Origin: Clostridia bacterium
GTDB taxonomy: Bacteria; Bacillota; Clostridia; Oscillospirales; Acutalibacteraceae
Assembly (NCBI GenBank): GCA_017399175.1
Contig: JAFQEE010000023.1
Span: 25,107-89,106, forward strand
Reading direction: 5' to 3'
Length of the DNA: 64,000 nt
Part shown: positions 26,090 to 34,407 of the stretch, one piece after another
Numbering within the stretch: the stretch's first letter is position 1
How the letters are laid out: every line of letters begins with the position of its first letter
Notes under the pieces: generated by a model
Seen by the model: only the letters and a program-made list of their open reading frames with translations
Databases searched by the model: none
What the model was told of the DNA's origin: nothing
Translations under genes and position numbers: made by a program

Positions 26090-27418
26090 TTATTTTACAA
26101 CCAAAATTTTCTCAATTTTATATTTTTTAAACAGCTCAATATGTTTTTCTGTAATCCTTTCACCGCTTACTGTAATCGGTATAGCAGGGGGACAGGAGAC
26201 AGTAGGACTCGCACAAACTCTATCTGTTGCATTCTCTACATCAATTTTTTCACTTTCCGTGAAAACAGCCTGACGGATTGTCATAACTTGTTCTGATTCA
26301 GGAAATTCAATATTTTGATAATTGTCTTTATTGATTTCACCCACATTCTCAAAGGCTTTTTTCAGTTTGTCAAAATCTTCCTGTGAATTTTGTGGGGTGA
26401 ACATAAACACTGCAAAATCATCATCAGCATATTCAAATTCAATTCTGTTTTCACGCAAAATACACTTAAAGTCCAAATTAATACCACGAAAATCAATAGT
26501 AAGCTTCAATGGTTCAGCAGATATAATGCTCAAACCCTTTGAATTGATAAAACATTTTAACTCTGCAACTTTTTCAGCACAGTTTTCAATATCATTACGA
26601 ATTTTCTTATCAATGTATCGGTTGCACAAATCAAGAGATTGCAAAATAAGGTATGACGGACTTGTGGAGCCAAAAATTGCCATAGCATTGATGACATTCT
26701 GTGAAAATCCATACTTGTCATCCTTTGCAATATGCAGGTATCCGCCACCTGTAAGAACAGGCAAAGTTTTATGTGCCGAATCGCAACACATATCAGCACC
26801 AAGGCTTATGGGGTGCATATCCTTTTCGCAGAATTTTAAATAGCTTCCGTGAGCATTATCAACAAGCAGGGGAATACTATAATTTCTACAAACCTTTGCA
26901 AGACTTTCGATATTACTCATTCCGCCTAAATAATCTGGACTTGTGATATATACTGCAAAAGGTTTGTACTCCATTTCTTTAAGGCTTTTTTCAAGCATTT
27001 CTGCCGTTACAATACAACTGCAGATACTACCAGAATTTTCAGGATAAAGCCATTTTACATCTGCGTCAAGTTTTGCAAGGGCATAGATAAAAGATTTGTG
27101 AGCATTTCGACCTGCAAGTACATAAGGCCTTCTTGTCTTGTCAGCCCTCAAATATGCTAAATATAGCATAGCATTTATGCTCTGACTTGAACCACCTGCA
27201 GAATAAACTGTTTTTGCAGTGCCGAAAAGGTGAGTGGCATTTTCCTCGCTTTCACGGATAATGCCGGTCGGTGCATAAAGCTCGTCAGCACCCTTTATTT
27301 CGGTAATATCAAGGGCTTCACAGCCCAAAAAAGACACACCTTTATGACCCGGCATATGCAGTCGGGCAGTATTACTTTTAATGTAATTCTGCACAAAGTC
27401 ATAAATTGGTGTGTTCAT
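26090..27418 (-). CDS. Orn/Lys/Arg decarboxylase-family PLP enzyme
   Basis: 442 residues, in the short form of the family found in Bacillota (no N-terminal response-regulator-like wing). The start MPGHKG and the PLP lysine in DSAHKTLPVLTGG (K217) are typical, with the phosphate/ring-binding DNAHG at 188-191. The C-terminal domain has a SCPPAIP motif, as in arginine or lysine decarboxylases. It should remove CO2 from a basic amino acid to make a polyamine precursor. It starts 11 bases after the SCIFF maturase stop, so it is co-transcribed with a RiPP maturase. The exact amino acid is uncertain. Confidence 0.88.
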   Translation of the reverse strand: MNTPIYDFVQNYIKSNTARLHMPGHKGVSFLGCEALDITEIKGADELYAPTGIIRESEENATHLFGTAKTVYSAGGSSQSINAMLYLAYLRADKTRRPYVLAGRNAHKSFIYALAKLDADVKWLYPENSGSICSCIVTAEMLEKSLKEMEYKPFAVYITSPDYLGGMSNIESLAKVCRNYSIPLLVDNAHGSYLKFCEKDMHPISLGADMCCDSAHKTLPVLTGGGYLHIAKDDKYGFSQNVINAMAIFGSTSPSYLILQSLDLCNRYIDKKIRNDIENCAEKVAELKCFINSKGLSIISAEPLKLTIDFRGINLDFKCILRENRIEFEYADDDFAVFMFTPQNSQEDFDKLKKAFENVGEINKDNYQNIEFPESEQVMTIRQAVFTESEKIDVENATDRVCASPTVSCPPAIPITVSGERITEKHIELFKKYKIEKILVVK

Positions 27419-27429
27419 CTTTTTTTTCC

Positions 27430-28803
27430 TTATTTATCGTAATTCTCTGCTACCTGAATCATAACGGCACATTCAATTCTCTTTTTAAAGAGTTCACAGC
27501 CGTATTCATAAATACCTGTGATTTTTCCTGATGCGTGATATGAGTTTGCAGCACAACCGCCAGAGCAGTAAAGTTTAGCCCAACAGTCGTTGCATTCAGG
27601 TCTTGCATAAGCATTACAGAGTTTGAATTCATTTTGAATTTCCTTGTTTGTAACACCGTCCCAAAGATTACCAAGCAAATATTTTGTGTCACCAACAAAC
27701 TGATGACAAGGATAAAGGTCACCTGTCGGAGTTACAGCCATATATTCAGTACCTGAGCCACAGCCTGAAATTCTCTTGTAAATACAAGGACCATGTGTAA
27801 GGTCAAGCATATAGTGATAGAATGTGAAACCGTTACCTGCTTTTTTACGCTTAATCATCTCTTTTGCAAGGATTTCATACTGCTCAAAGAGAATTGGCAA
27901 ATCACTTTCAGTCAATGCAGACGGGTCATCAGGTGAGCATACAACAGGCTCCATACTGAGTTCAGTAAACCCTAAATCAGCCATATGGAAAATGTCATTT
28001 GTAAAGTCAACATTATTATGAGTAAAAGTGCCTCTCATATAGTAACTTTTACCTTCACGACGCTTGATAAATTCCTGGAATTTAGGAACGATAACATCGT
28101 AACTTCCTCGTCCTTGATAATCCTTACGGAGTCTGTCGTGAACTTCCTTTCGTCCGTCAAGACTTAAAACTACATTACTCATTTCCTTGTTACAGAAATC
28201 AATAACATCATCGTCAATCAAAATACCATTTGTTGTAAGAGTGAAACGGAAATTTTTGTTGTGAATCTTTTCCTGAACTCGTGCATAAGATACAAGTTCT
28301 TTCACAACATCCCAATTCATCAGCGGTTCGCCACCGAAAAAGTCAACTTCAAGATTTCGTCTTGTACCTGAATTTTCAATAAGGAAATCAAGAGCGCGTT
28401 TACCAACTTCAAAGCTCATTAAAGCTCTTTCGCCGTGATATTTACCCTGACTTGCGAAACAGTATTCACAGTTAAGGTTGCAAGTATGAGCTACGTGAAG
28501 ACAAAGAGCCTTGATTACAGTATTTCTGTTTTTAAAGTCAAAAGCCATTCCCTCGTAAGTGTCAGCAGTATAAAGTTTTCCTGCATCTTCAAGACTTTTA
28601 ACATCACCGATACATTCGAGAACATCACTTTCAGTAATTTCTTCGTCCTTATATGTATCGAGTATATATTTCACAATTTCGTCAGTACTTTTGTCCTTAT
28701 ACATAGCGATAATGTCATAAGCAACTTCGTCAACCACATGAACCGAGCCACTACAAGTATCAAGGACAATGTTATATCCGTTTAATTTATATTGATGTAC
28801 CAT
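27430..28803 (-). CDS. scfB: SCIFF peptide maturase, radical SAM/SPASM
   Basis: 457 residues. An N-terminal peptide-recognition region (about 1-85) is followed by the radical SAM domain with CNLNCEYC (C108, C112, C115) and a SPASM domain with CGSG, DLYPC and the C-terminal CNDCWAKLYCSGGC. It should install thioether cross-links on the Cys residues of the small peptide encoded just upstream (28874-29023). The family is nearly universal in Clostridia. A terminator-like hairpin between the two genes would lower its expression relative to the peptide. Confidence 0.95.
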   Translation of the reverse strand: MVHQYKLNGYNIVLDTCSGSVHVVDEVAYDIIAMYKDKSTDEIVKYILDTYKDEEITESDVLECIGDVKSLEDAGKLYTADTYEGMAFDFKNRNTVIKALCLHVAHTCNLNCEYCFASQGKYHGERALMSFEVGKRALDFLIENSGTRRNLEVDFFGGEPLMNWDVVKELVSYARVQEKIHNKNFRFTLTTNGILIDDDVIDFCNKEMSNVVLSLDGRKEVHDRLRKDYQGRGSYDVIVPKFQEFIKRREGKSYYMRGTFTHNNVDFTNDIFHMADLGFTELSMEPVVCSPDDPSALTESDLPILFEQYEILAKEMIKRKKAGNGFTFYHYMLDLTHGPCIYKRISGCGSGTEYMAVTPTGDLYPCHQFVGDTKYLLGNLWDGVTNKEIQNEFKLCNAYARPECNDCWAKLYCSGGCAANSYHASGKITGIYEYGCELFKKRIECAVMIQVAENYDK

Positions 28804-28820
28804 AAAATTTCCTTCTCAAC

Positions 28821-28850
28821 AAAAAACAGGTAATACTCACGCATTACCTG
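28821..28850 (-). terminator. Attenuating terminator between SCIFF peptide and maturase
   Basis: CAGGTAAT (28827-28834) pairs with ATTACCTG (28843-28850). On the minus strand the stem is followed by six T. It lies between peptide and maturase and probably makes the peptide transcript more abundant than the maturase transcript. Confidence 0.8.
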
Positions 28851-28873
28851 CTTTAAGCAACAATTTTTAATGA

Positions 28874-29023
28874 TTATTTGTTTTCGCTGTTTTCACACTG
28901 CTGGTTAGCAACACCGCAAGATGTTTTACAAGCTGACTGGCAAGATGTCTGGCATTCGCCACAACCACCCTTAACTGCGCTTTCTTTTAAATCTCTTGTT
29001 TCGATTGTCTTAATTCTTTCCAT
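28874..29023 (-). CDS. scfA: SCIFF peptide precursor (six cysteines in forty-five residues)
   Basis: A 49-residue peptide. It starts MERIKTIETRDLKESAVK, followed by a Cys-rich core containing CGEC, TSC, SAC, KTSC and QQC: six cysteines, as the SCIFF name states. The ATG follows AGGAGA, and a consensus promoter lies 45 bases upstream. It is the substrate of the radical SAM maturase encoded next on the same strand. The biological role of the product is still open. Confidence 0.95.
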   Translation of the reverse strand: MERIKTIETRDLKESAVKGGCGECQTSCQSACKTSCGVANQQCENSENK

Positions 29024-29066
29024 AGTAATATCTCCTATCTGAATAATATCAAATATTTACAGAAAA

Positions 29067-29095
29067 AGTATATCACAAGCCATATTGACTGTCAA
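29067..29095 (-). promoter_or_regulatory. Promoter of the SCIFF operon
   Basis: On the minus strand TTGACA (29090-29095) and TATACT (29067-29072) with a 17-base spacer. It sits back to back with the promoter of the CLC channel gene; the two -35 boxes are only 9 bases apart. Confidence 0.85.
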
Positions 29096-29104
29096 GATAT
29101 TTAA

Positions 29105-29133
29105 TTGACAACTTTTGTTCAAAGTGCTATATT
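29105..29133 (+). promoter_or_regulatory. Promoter of the CLC channel gene
   Basis: TTGACA (29105-29110) and TATATT (29128-29133) with a 17-base spacer, 32 bases before the ATG. No fluoride riboswitch-like sequence is visible in the short leader. Confidence 0.8.
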
Positions 29134-29165
29134 TTACTCATAAAAACACCATAAGGAGGGTGTAT

Positions 29166-30383
29166 ATGAATATAAAAGAAAATATGAGGAAATATGCACC
29201 TGACTTTTTGCGTGTAGTCCTTATAAGTGCCATTACAGGTGTTGCTTGTGGACTTGTTGGTGCAGGGTTTGTAAAATCAATCTCATTCGTTACAACTTTA
29301 AGAGAGAATAACGGTTGGATTCTTTTACTTTTGCCTGTTTTCGGTCTTGTGTTGACCTTTGTTTACAGTCGTTTAAAAGTAAATGGAGTCGGTACAAATC
29401 ATATTATAAAAAGTGTCCGTACAGAAGAAAATGTTTCACCACTATTGAGTGTTGCCGTATTTTCGGGAACCGTTTTGTCACATTTTGGTGGTGCATCCGT
29501 TGGTCGTGAAGGTGCTGCACTTCAGCTCGGTGGTAGTATCGGTGAATTTTTTGCAAGAGTTTTCAAAATTCCTGAAGATTTTCGTCGAATTCTTGTGATG
29601 AGCGGTATGGGTGGTTGCTTTGCAGCACTTTTCGGTACACCATTCGCCGCATTTGTATTTGTCCTTGAAATTTCACGAATTGGTAAAAGATGCTTTGTAG
29701 CTTTTGTCCCTGCATTTATTTCAAGTATGACAGGCTTTTTAGTTGCAAATAAGCTTGGTGTTGAGTCTGAACGATTTCCTGTCAACGAAATTCCTCAATT
29801 AACACCGGGAATTCTGTGGAGATTTATTTTTATTGCAGTTGTGGGTGCATTGGTAAGTGCGATTTTTGTTTATGCACTTCATTATTCGGAAAAATACTTT
29901 AAAAAGTTTATAAAAAATGAGTATATCCGCGTGGCTGTTGGCGGAATTATCATCATTGTACTTACATTTATTCTTGGAACAGACGATTATAACGGTGGCG
30001 GAATAGGTGTTGTTCACCATGTTTTTACTCACGGTGAGGTGAATTATGAAGCATTTATTTTGAAAATTATTTTCACAGCAATTTCAGTTGGTGCAGGGTA
30101 TAAAGGCGGTGAAATTGTTCCTACAATTTTCATAGGCGGAACACTTGGCGGTGCAATTTCTTGCATTCTCGGGTTGAATCCTGCATTTGGTGCAGCAGTA
30201 GGTATAACAGCATTATTCTGTGGTGTTACAAATGCACCTTTTGCAACGACAATTCTGGCTTGTGAAATGTTTGGAATAGAGGGTATAGGATACTATTTCA
30301 TCGCATCAGCAATCAGTTTTATACTTTCAGGAAAAGTCAGTCTTTACACCGGCAGAAAATTACCTTTCGTGCATGATAAATAA
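29166..30383 (+). CDS. CLC-family anion channel/antiporter
   Basis: 405 residues from the ATG at 29166 behind AAGGAGGGTG. The CLC motifs are present with deviations: GREGA with the gating glutamate E115 instead of GREGP, GVGTN (74-78) in place of GSGIP, and GGEIVPT in place of GIFAP. About ten membrane helices follow the CLC pattern; there are no CBS domains. It should move chloride or another anion across the membrane, possibly coupled to protons. The replaced serine of the first motif means selectivity may differ from chloride; fluoride-type CLCs also lack that serine. Confidence 0.87.
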   Translation: MNIKENMRKYAPDFLRVVLISAITGVACGLVGAGFVKSISFVTTLRENNGWILLLLPVFGLVLTFVYSRLKVNGVGTNHIIKSVRTEENVSPLLSVAVFSGTVLSHFGGASVGREGAALQLGGSIGEFFARVFKIPEDFRRILVMSGMGGCFAALFGTPFAAFVFVLEISRIGKRCFVAFVPAFISSMTGFLVANKLGVESERFPVNEIPQLTPGILWRFIFIAVVGALVSAIFVYALHYSEKYFKKFIKNEYIRVAVGGIIIIVLTFILGTDDYNGGGIGVVHHVFTHGEVNYEAFILKIIFTAISVGAGYKGGEIVPTIFIGGTLGGAISCILGLNPAFGAAVGITALFCGVTNAPFATTILACEMFGIEGIGYYFIASAISFILSGKVSLYTGRKLPFVHDK

Positions 30384-30445
30384 AATGTAAAATTTTTGAA
30401 ACAAAATGCGATGCTTTTTACTCTTATATATAAAGAGGTGATATT

Positions 30446-30916
30446 ATGACAAAGCAAAAGTTCAACAAACGCAAACTGTTTATCATTTTTATGGTGATTG
30501 CTTTAGGAATTGTAATAATTGCGGGAATTTTCGTTTATCATAATTCTCTGCAAGGACAGAAACCTTTTGAAACTTTAACCACAGAAGATGTAAAAAGCAT
30601 TTCACTTTATTCTGTAACAGGAGAAATTATCTACACATTTAATCAAAAAGAACAGGATGAAATTATAAAATTACTGAATGGTGTTGCAGTTGATAAAGAA
30701 ATTGACCCTGAATATATATGGAATGGTGGATTTGACCGACAATTTGGAATTGAGAAAAAAGATGGTTCTGTAATTGTTTTTGGAACAAGCGGAGAATTTT
30801 ATGTCGATGGTCATAGATACAAGGTATCAGAAAATAATACCTCAATTGCAAAGCTTCGTAATTTGCATGGTGAATATTATATGGAATATTATATTCCACA
30901 TAATGCCCAAGGTTAA
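30446..30916 (+). CDS. Membrane-anchored extracellular protein of unknown function
   Basis: 156 residues with a basic N-terminus and one membrane helix (about 10-32), then an outside domain of about 120 residues with TTEDVKSISLYS and a C-terminal tail rich in Tyr (HGEYYMEYYIPH). No family is recognised. The ATG follows AAAGAGGTG. A second anchored protein gene begins 14 bases downstream, so the two probably form an operon. Confidence 0.65.
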   Translation: MTKQKFNKRKLFIIFMVIALGIVIIAGIFVYHNSLQGQKPFETLTTEDVKSISLYSVTGEIIYTFNQKEQDEIIKLLNGVAVDKEIDPEYIWNGGFDRQFGIEKKDGSVIVFGTSGEFYVDGHRYKVSENNTSIAKLRNLHGEYYMEYYIPHNAQG

Positions 30917-30930
30917 ACAGAGGTGATTTT

Positions 30931-31701
30931 ATGAAAAATCATAGAAAATTATTAACTATTCTGTTATCTGCATTTATAGTTTTATCAATCCTTTTTGTTG
31001 CTTGGTTTAATTACAAGCCGACTAAAATATCATATTTCAAGGGATGTATTGAGCATTCAATAAACATAACTGACCTCAGAGAAGTTGTTGGTGTAGCCGA
31101 TTATGTATTTGTGGGATATGTTGAAGAAATATATGACTATAATCACGATAGGTTGTTTCATAAATTTCCGAAAGTAATTGATTATTACGGTGGACCATTT
31201 ACCGAATGTAAGGTTACGGTGACAGAGTGCATAAAGGGTTATATTCCTTCGGGTGAAACACTTTCATACTATAAAGTCGGTGGTGTAACTTGGCTTCGAA
31301 CAAGCATTTACCTTGATGTGGAAGAAGAGTATATTAAACAGGGCTATGATGATTATTATCCGGAAGTGGGTAAATATTATGTTTTTCGTGGCTTTGCTCA
31401 CCCTGACGGAACAATAACAGGTGGTGGAATAAACAGCACAGAGCCATTGGAAGAAAACTATGATTTGAATAATTATAAGCAATCAATAGTTTATCAAAAA
31501 TGGATAAATGCATACGAGAATCAGATTTTCAGTAAGTATGGCAATGATTACAAATATCTTTGTTCTGCTGATGCCGATTACGGTGACGGTACATACAACG
31601 CAGACCTTTACGCCCGATATATTGACGAAGTATATGACGGCGAAGAACAAGATGACGAATATTACAAAGCAATAAAAGCGGGCAACTCAACAATCAAATA
31701 G
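30931..31701 (+). CDS. Secreted or membrane-anchored protein of unknown function
   Basis: 256 residues. The N-terminal helix (about 7-25, LLTILLSAFIVLSILFVAW) is a signal anchor or uncleaved signal. The remainder is rich in Tyr and Asp, with VVGVADYVFVGYVEEIYDY near residues 50-70, a pattern seen in secreted proteins that start with a small beta domain. There is a very acidic C-terminal region. No enzyme motif is visible. It is probably co-transcribed with the upstream anchored protein. Confidence 0.6.
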   Translation: MKNHRKLLTILLSAFIVLSILFVAWFNYKPTKISYFKGCIEHSINITDLREVVGVADYVFVGYVEEIYDYNHDRLFHKFPKVIDYYGGPFTECKVTVTECIKGYIPSGETLSYYKVGGVTWLRTSIYLDVEEEYIKQGYDDYYPEVGKYYVFRGFAHPDGTITGGGINSTEPLEENYDLNNYKQSIVYQKWINAYENQIFSKYGNDYKYLCSADADYGDGTYNADLYARYIDEVYDGEEQDDEYYKAIKAGNSTIK

Positions 31702-31794
31702 AACAATTGATGTATCGCGTAGGGACAGACATCCTTGTCTGTCTTTTTGTTGTTAGTAGGTGTAAATAAGGTTTGTTATTTTTATCTGTACAAC

Positions 31795-31973
31795 AAATCA
31801 TTATTTATTTGGGAGAAATGAAACTAAAAATAGGAACGAAAACCTTGTAGGGGACGACGCCCTCGGCGTCCTACTTCTGGTTTGTCTGTATACTTGGTTC
31901 GGGCTGCCGTGGTCGTCAGCCCATACAATTACGAATTCCGAATTACGAATTATCCCGACAAACTCCAATTTAT
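31795..31973. repeat. Family A modular intergenic repeat (copy 3)
   Basis: The left end AAATCATTATTTATTTGGGAG and the right end CCCGACAAACTCCAATTTAT (31954-31973) enclose a GTAGGGGACGACGCC/GGCGTCCTAC palindrome, a second small palindrome (GGGCTGCCG..CGTCAGCCC) and tandem AATTACGAATT units. The gap 31702-32111 otherwise holds a small GACAGAC/GTCTGTC palindrome at 31720-31745 and the nadB promoter. Confidence 0.8.
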
Positions 31974-32032
31974 TGGGTTTTATTTTTTGCTAAAATTTAA
32001 TTAAAATATATACATAAAATATTAAAAATATC

Positions 32033-32061
32033 TGTTATTTTTTAGAAATATATGGTATGAT
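32033..32061 (+). promoter_or_regulatory. Possible nadB promoter (extended -10)
   Basis: TATGAT (32056-32061) is preceded by TGG, giving an extended -10 element; the -35 box TGTTAT (32033-32038) is weak. It lies 50 bases before the nadB ATG. Confidence 0.4.
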
Positions 32062-32111
32062 AATATCTGTATAATTATATTTATTCATTTTTGAAAGAAG
32101 ATGAAGTTAAA

Positions 32112-33572
32112 ATGAGTAAAAAATGCGATGTGCTCATAGTCGGTTGCGGTGTCGCAGGACTTAATACAGCACTTTCATTACCTGAAAATCTTAATATTAC
32201 AATTCTTGCGAAAAAGAGCAATACTGACTCTAATTCTTCACTTGCACAGGGGGGTGTTGCTGCTGTTCTCGATTTAGAAAACGATAGTTACGAATTGCAC
32301 ATAAATGATACAATGATTGCAGGAAAACACGCAAACGACATTGATGCAGTTACAACTCTTGTGGAAGAAGGCCCTGCCGAAGTACGAAAGATTATCGAGT
32401 ACGGTGTCGAATTCGATAAACGCCCTGACGGTGAACTTAATATGACACTTGAGGGCGGACATTGTCGCAGACGAATCGTTCATCATAAGGACACAACAGG
32501 TGCTGAAATGGTTCGTGCTATGGTTCTTGAGGCACAAAAGCGAGATAACATCACCATAATCGAGAATACTCCTGTTTTCAAACTCACAAGAGTAAAGAGT
32601 GGTATCTGTGCTCACATTTTAACCGGTGATGGTCAGGATGAAATATTCGCAAGCTATTGTGTTCTCGCGACAGGTGGTATTGGTCGAGTTTATAAATACA
32701 CAACAAACCCAAAGGTTGCAACGGGTGACGGAATCCGTCTTGCATTTGAACTTGGTGCTCGTATAAAAGATTTAAGTTATGTTCAGTTCCATCCAACTGC
32801 ATTTAATTCTGATGATAATGAACAATTCTTAATCAGTGAAGCAGTCCGTGGTGAGGGTGCGTATCTTCTCAACTGTAATAAGGAAAGATTTATGCACCGT
32901 TATGACGAAAGACTTGAACTTGCTCCTCGTGATGTTGTTTCAAAGTCGATTATTATTGAATCAAGAAGAACAGGTAGCAACAATTTCTACCTTGATATTA
33001 CTCACCGTGAAAAAGAGTATCTTCTTAATCGATTTCCGGGTATTCATCAAGGTTGCTTAAAGTACAATGTTGATATTACAAAAGATTTAATTCCTATTTT
33101 CCCTTGTCAGCATTATCTTATGGGTGGTATTGAGGTTGATTTGAATTCACGAACAACAGTTTCACGACTTTATGCTGTGGGTGAATGTTCAAATACAGGT
33201 GTTCACGGTAAAAACCGACTTGCAAGTAACTCACTTTTAGAAGCACTTGTTTTCGGTAAGCGTTGTGCTGACGATATTGTTCGTTGTATCGATATGAAAT
33301 ATCCTGAGGTGCAGATTACGGAAGTTGAAAAGCAGGACCTTAACGGTGCACCTTTACTCAAAGGAGTTCGTACAGAAATTCGTAATATTATGCAACGCTC
33401 ATACTTTGTAATGCCTGCTAATGAAGATGCAGTACGAAACGGTTATAAACGAGTTCGCGAAATTCTCACTCGTCTTAAAAACGGAAAATTCAAAATTACT
33501 CCCGAATACTGTGAGGCTTTAAGCCTTGCAACGGTGGCATATATAATTCTCAAGGAGGTCAATGACCAATGA
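32112..33572 (+). CDS. nadB: L-aspartate oxidase
   Basis: 486 residues from the ATG at 32112; an in-frame TTG at 32091 is less likely. It oxidises L-aspartate to iminoaspartate, the first step of de novo NAD synthesis, using fumarate as acceptor in anaerobes. FAD-binding GCGVAGLNTAL near the N-terminus, SSLAQGGVAAVL, ATGGIGRVY, QFHPTAF and HGKNRLASNSLLEALVFG are all diagnostic of NadB. It overlaps nadC by four bases (ATGA). The partner quinolinate synthase nadA is not next to it. Confidence 0.95.
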   Translation: MSKKCDVLIVGCGVAGLNTALSLPENLNITILAKKSNTDSNSSLAQGGVAAVLDLENDSYELHINDTMIAGKHANDIDAVTTLVEEGPAEVRKIIEYGVEFDKRPDGELNMTLEGGHCRRRIVHHKDTTGAEMVRAMVLEAQKRDNITIIENTPVFKLTRVKSGICAHILTGDGQDEIFASYCVLATGGIGRVYKYTTNPKVATGDGIRLAFELGARIKDLSYVQFHPTAFNSDDNEQFLISEAVRGEGAYLLNCNKERFMHRYDERLELAPRDVVSKSIIIESRRTGSNNFYLDITHREKEYLLNRFPGIHQGCLKYNVDITKDLIPIFPCQHYLMGGIEVDLNSRTTVSRLYAVGECSNTGVHGKNRLASNSLLEALVFGKRCADDIVRCIDMKYPEVQITEVEKQDLNGAPLLKGVRTEIRNIMQRSYFVMPANEDAVRNGYKRVREILTRLKNGKFKITPEYCEALSLATVAYIILKEVNDQ

Positions 33573-34405
33573 AATTAAACCAGTTTTATGTAGATAATCT
33601 TATTAAAGAAGCAATTAGCGAAGATATCAACTATATTGATGTTTCTGCTGACTACCTTATTCCGGAAGAGCAGAGAAATGACTCATATTTTGTGGCAAAG
33701 GCTGACGGTGTCCTTTGTGGTCTGGATATTGCCATGCGAGTTTTCACTCTCCTTGATGATACTTTCACATATACAGTTCATAAAAATGATGGTGACGAGG
33801 TTAAAGCAGGTGACTTAATCGTTGAATTCAACGGTAAAACTGCTTGTCTTTTAAAGGGTGAGCGAACAGCACTTAATATTATTCAGCATATGTCAGGCAT
33901 CGCAACTGCAACAAACAAAGCAGTTAAACTCTGTGAAGGTACAAACGCATCTGTAACAGATACAAGAAAGACTTTACCGGGACTTCGTGCGTTACAGAAA
34001 TATGCAGTAGTTTGTGGTGGTGGCAAGAACCACAGATATAACCTTTCTGACGGTGCTATGCTCAAGGACAACCACATAGACGCAGGCGGCGGAATTACAA
34101 ATGCTGTAAAAATTCTCCGTTCAAAGCTTGGTCATATGGTAAAAATCGAAGTAGAAACAAGAAACTTTGACGAAGTAAAAGAAGCGGTAGAAGCAGGTGC
34201 TGATATCATTATGCTCGACAATATGAATAACGAGCAGATGGCAGAATGTGTTAAATTCATTGACGGACGCGCAAAAACAGAGGCGTCAGGTAACATCACT
34301 CTTGATAACATCGCATCAGTTGCAAAAACAGGTGTTGATATTATTTCACTTGGTGCGTTGACACATTCAGTTAAAGCATTTGACATTTCAATGAAAATGA
34401 GATAA
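33569..34405 (+). CDS. nadC: Nicotinate-nucleotide pyrophosphorylase (quinolinate phosphoribosyltransferase)
   Basis: 278 residues. It makes nicotinate mononucleotide from quinolinate and PRPP. Diagnostic blocks are DTRKTLPGLRALQKYAV, the GGGKNHRYNLSDG and MLKDNH active-site region, and EVETRNFDEVKEAVEAG. Its ATG overlaps the nadB stop. folC starts three bases after its stop, so the three genes are translationally linked. Confidence 0.96.
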   Translation: MKLNQFYVDNLIKEAISEDINYIDVSADYLIPEEQRNDSYFVAKADGVLCGLDIAMRVFTLLDDTFTYTVHKNDGDEVKAGDLIVEFNGKTACLLKGERTALNIIQHMSGIATATNKAVKLCEGTNASVTDTRKTLPGLRALQKYAVVCGGGKNHRYNLSDGAMLKDNHIDAGGGITNAVKILRSKLGHMVKIEVETRNFDEVKEAVEAGADIIMLDNMNNEQMAECVKFIDGRAKTEASGNITLDNIASVAKTGVDIISLGALTHSVKAFDISMKMR

Positions 34406-34407
34406 AT

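Noticed and set aside
29040-29166. Possible fluoride riboswitch before the CLC gene
   Set aside because: The leader is only about 30 bases after the promoter and has none of the conserved fluoride motif elements.
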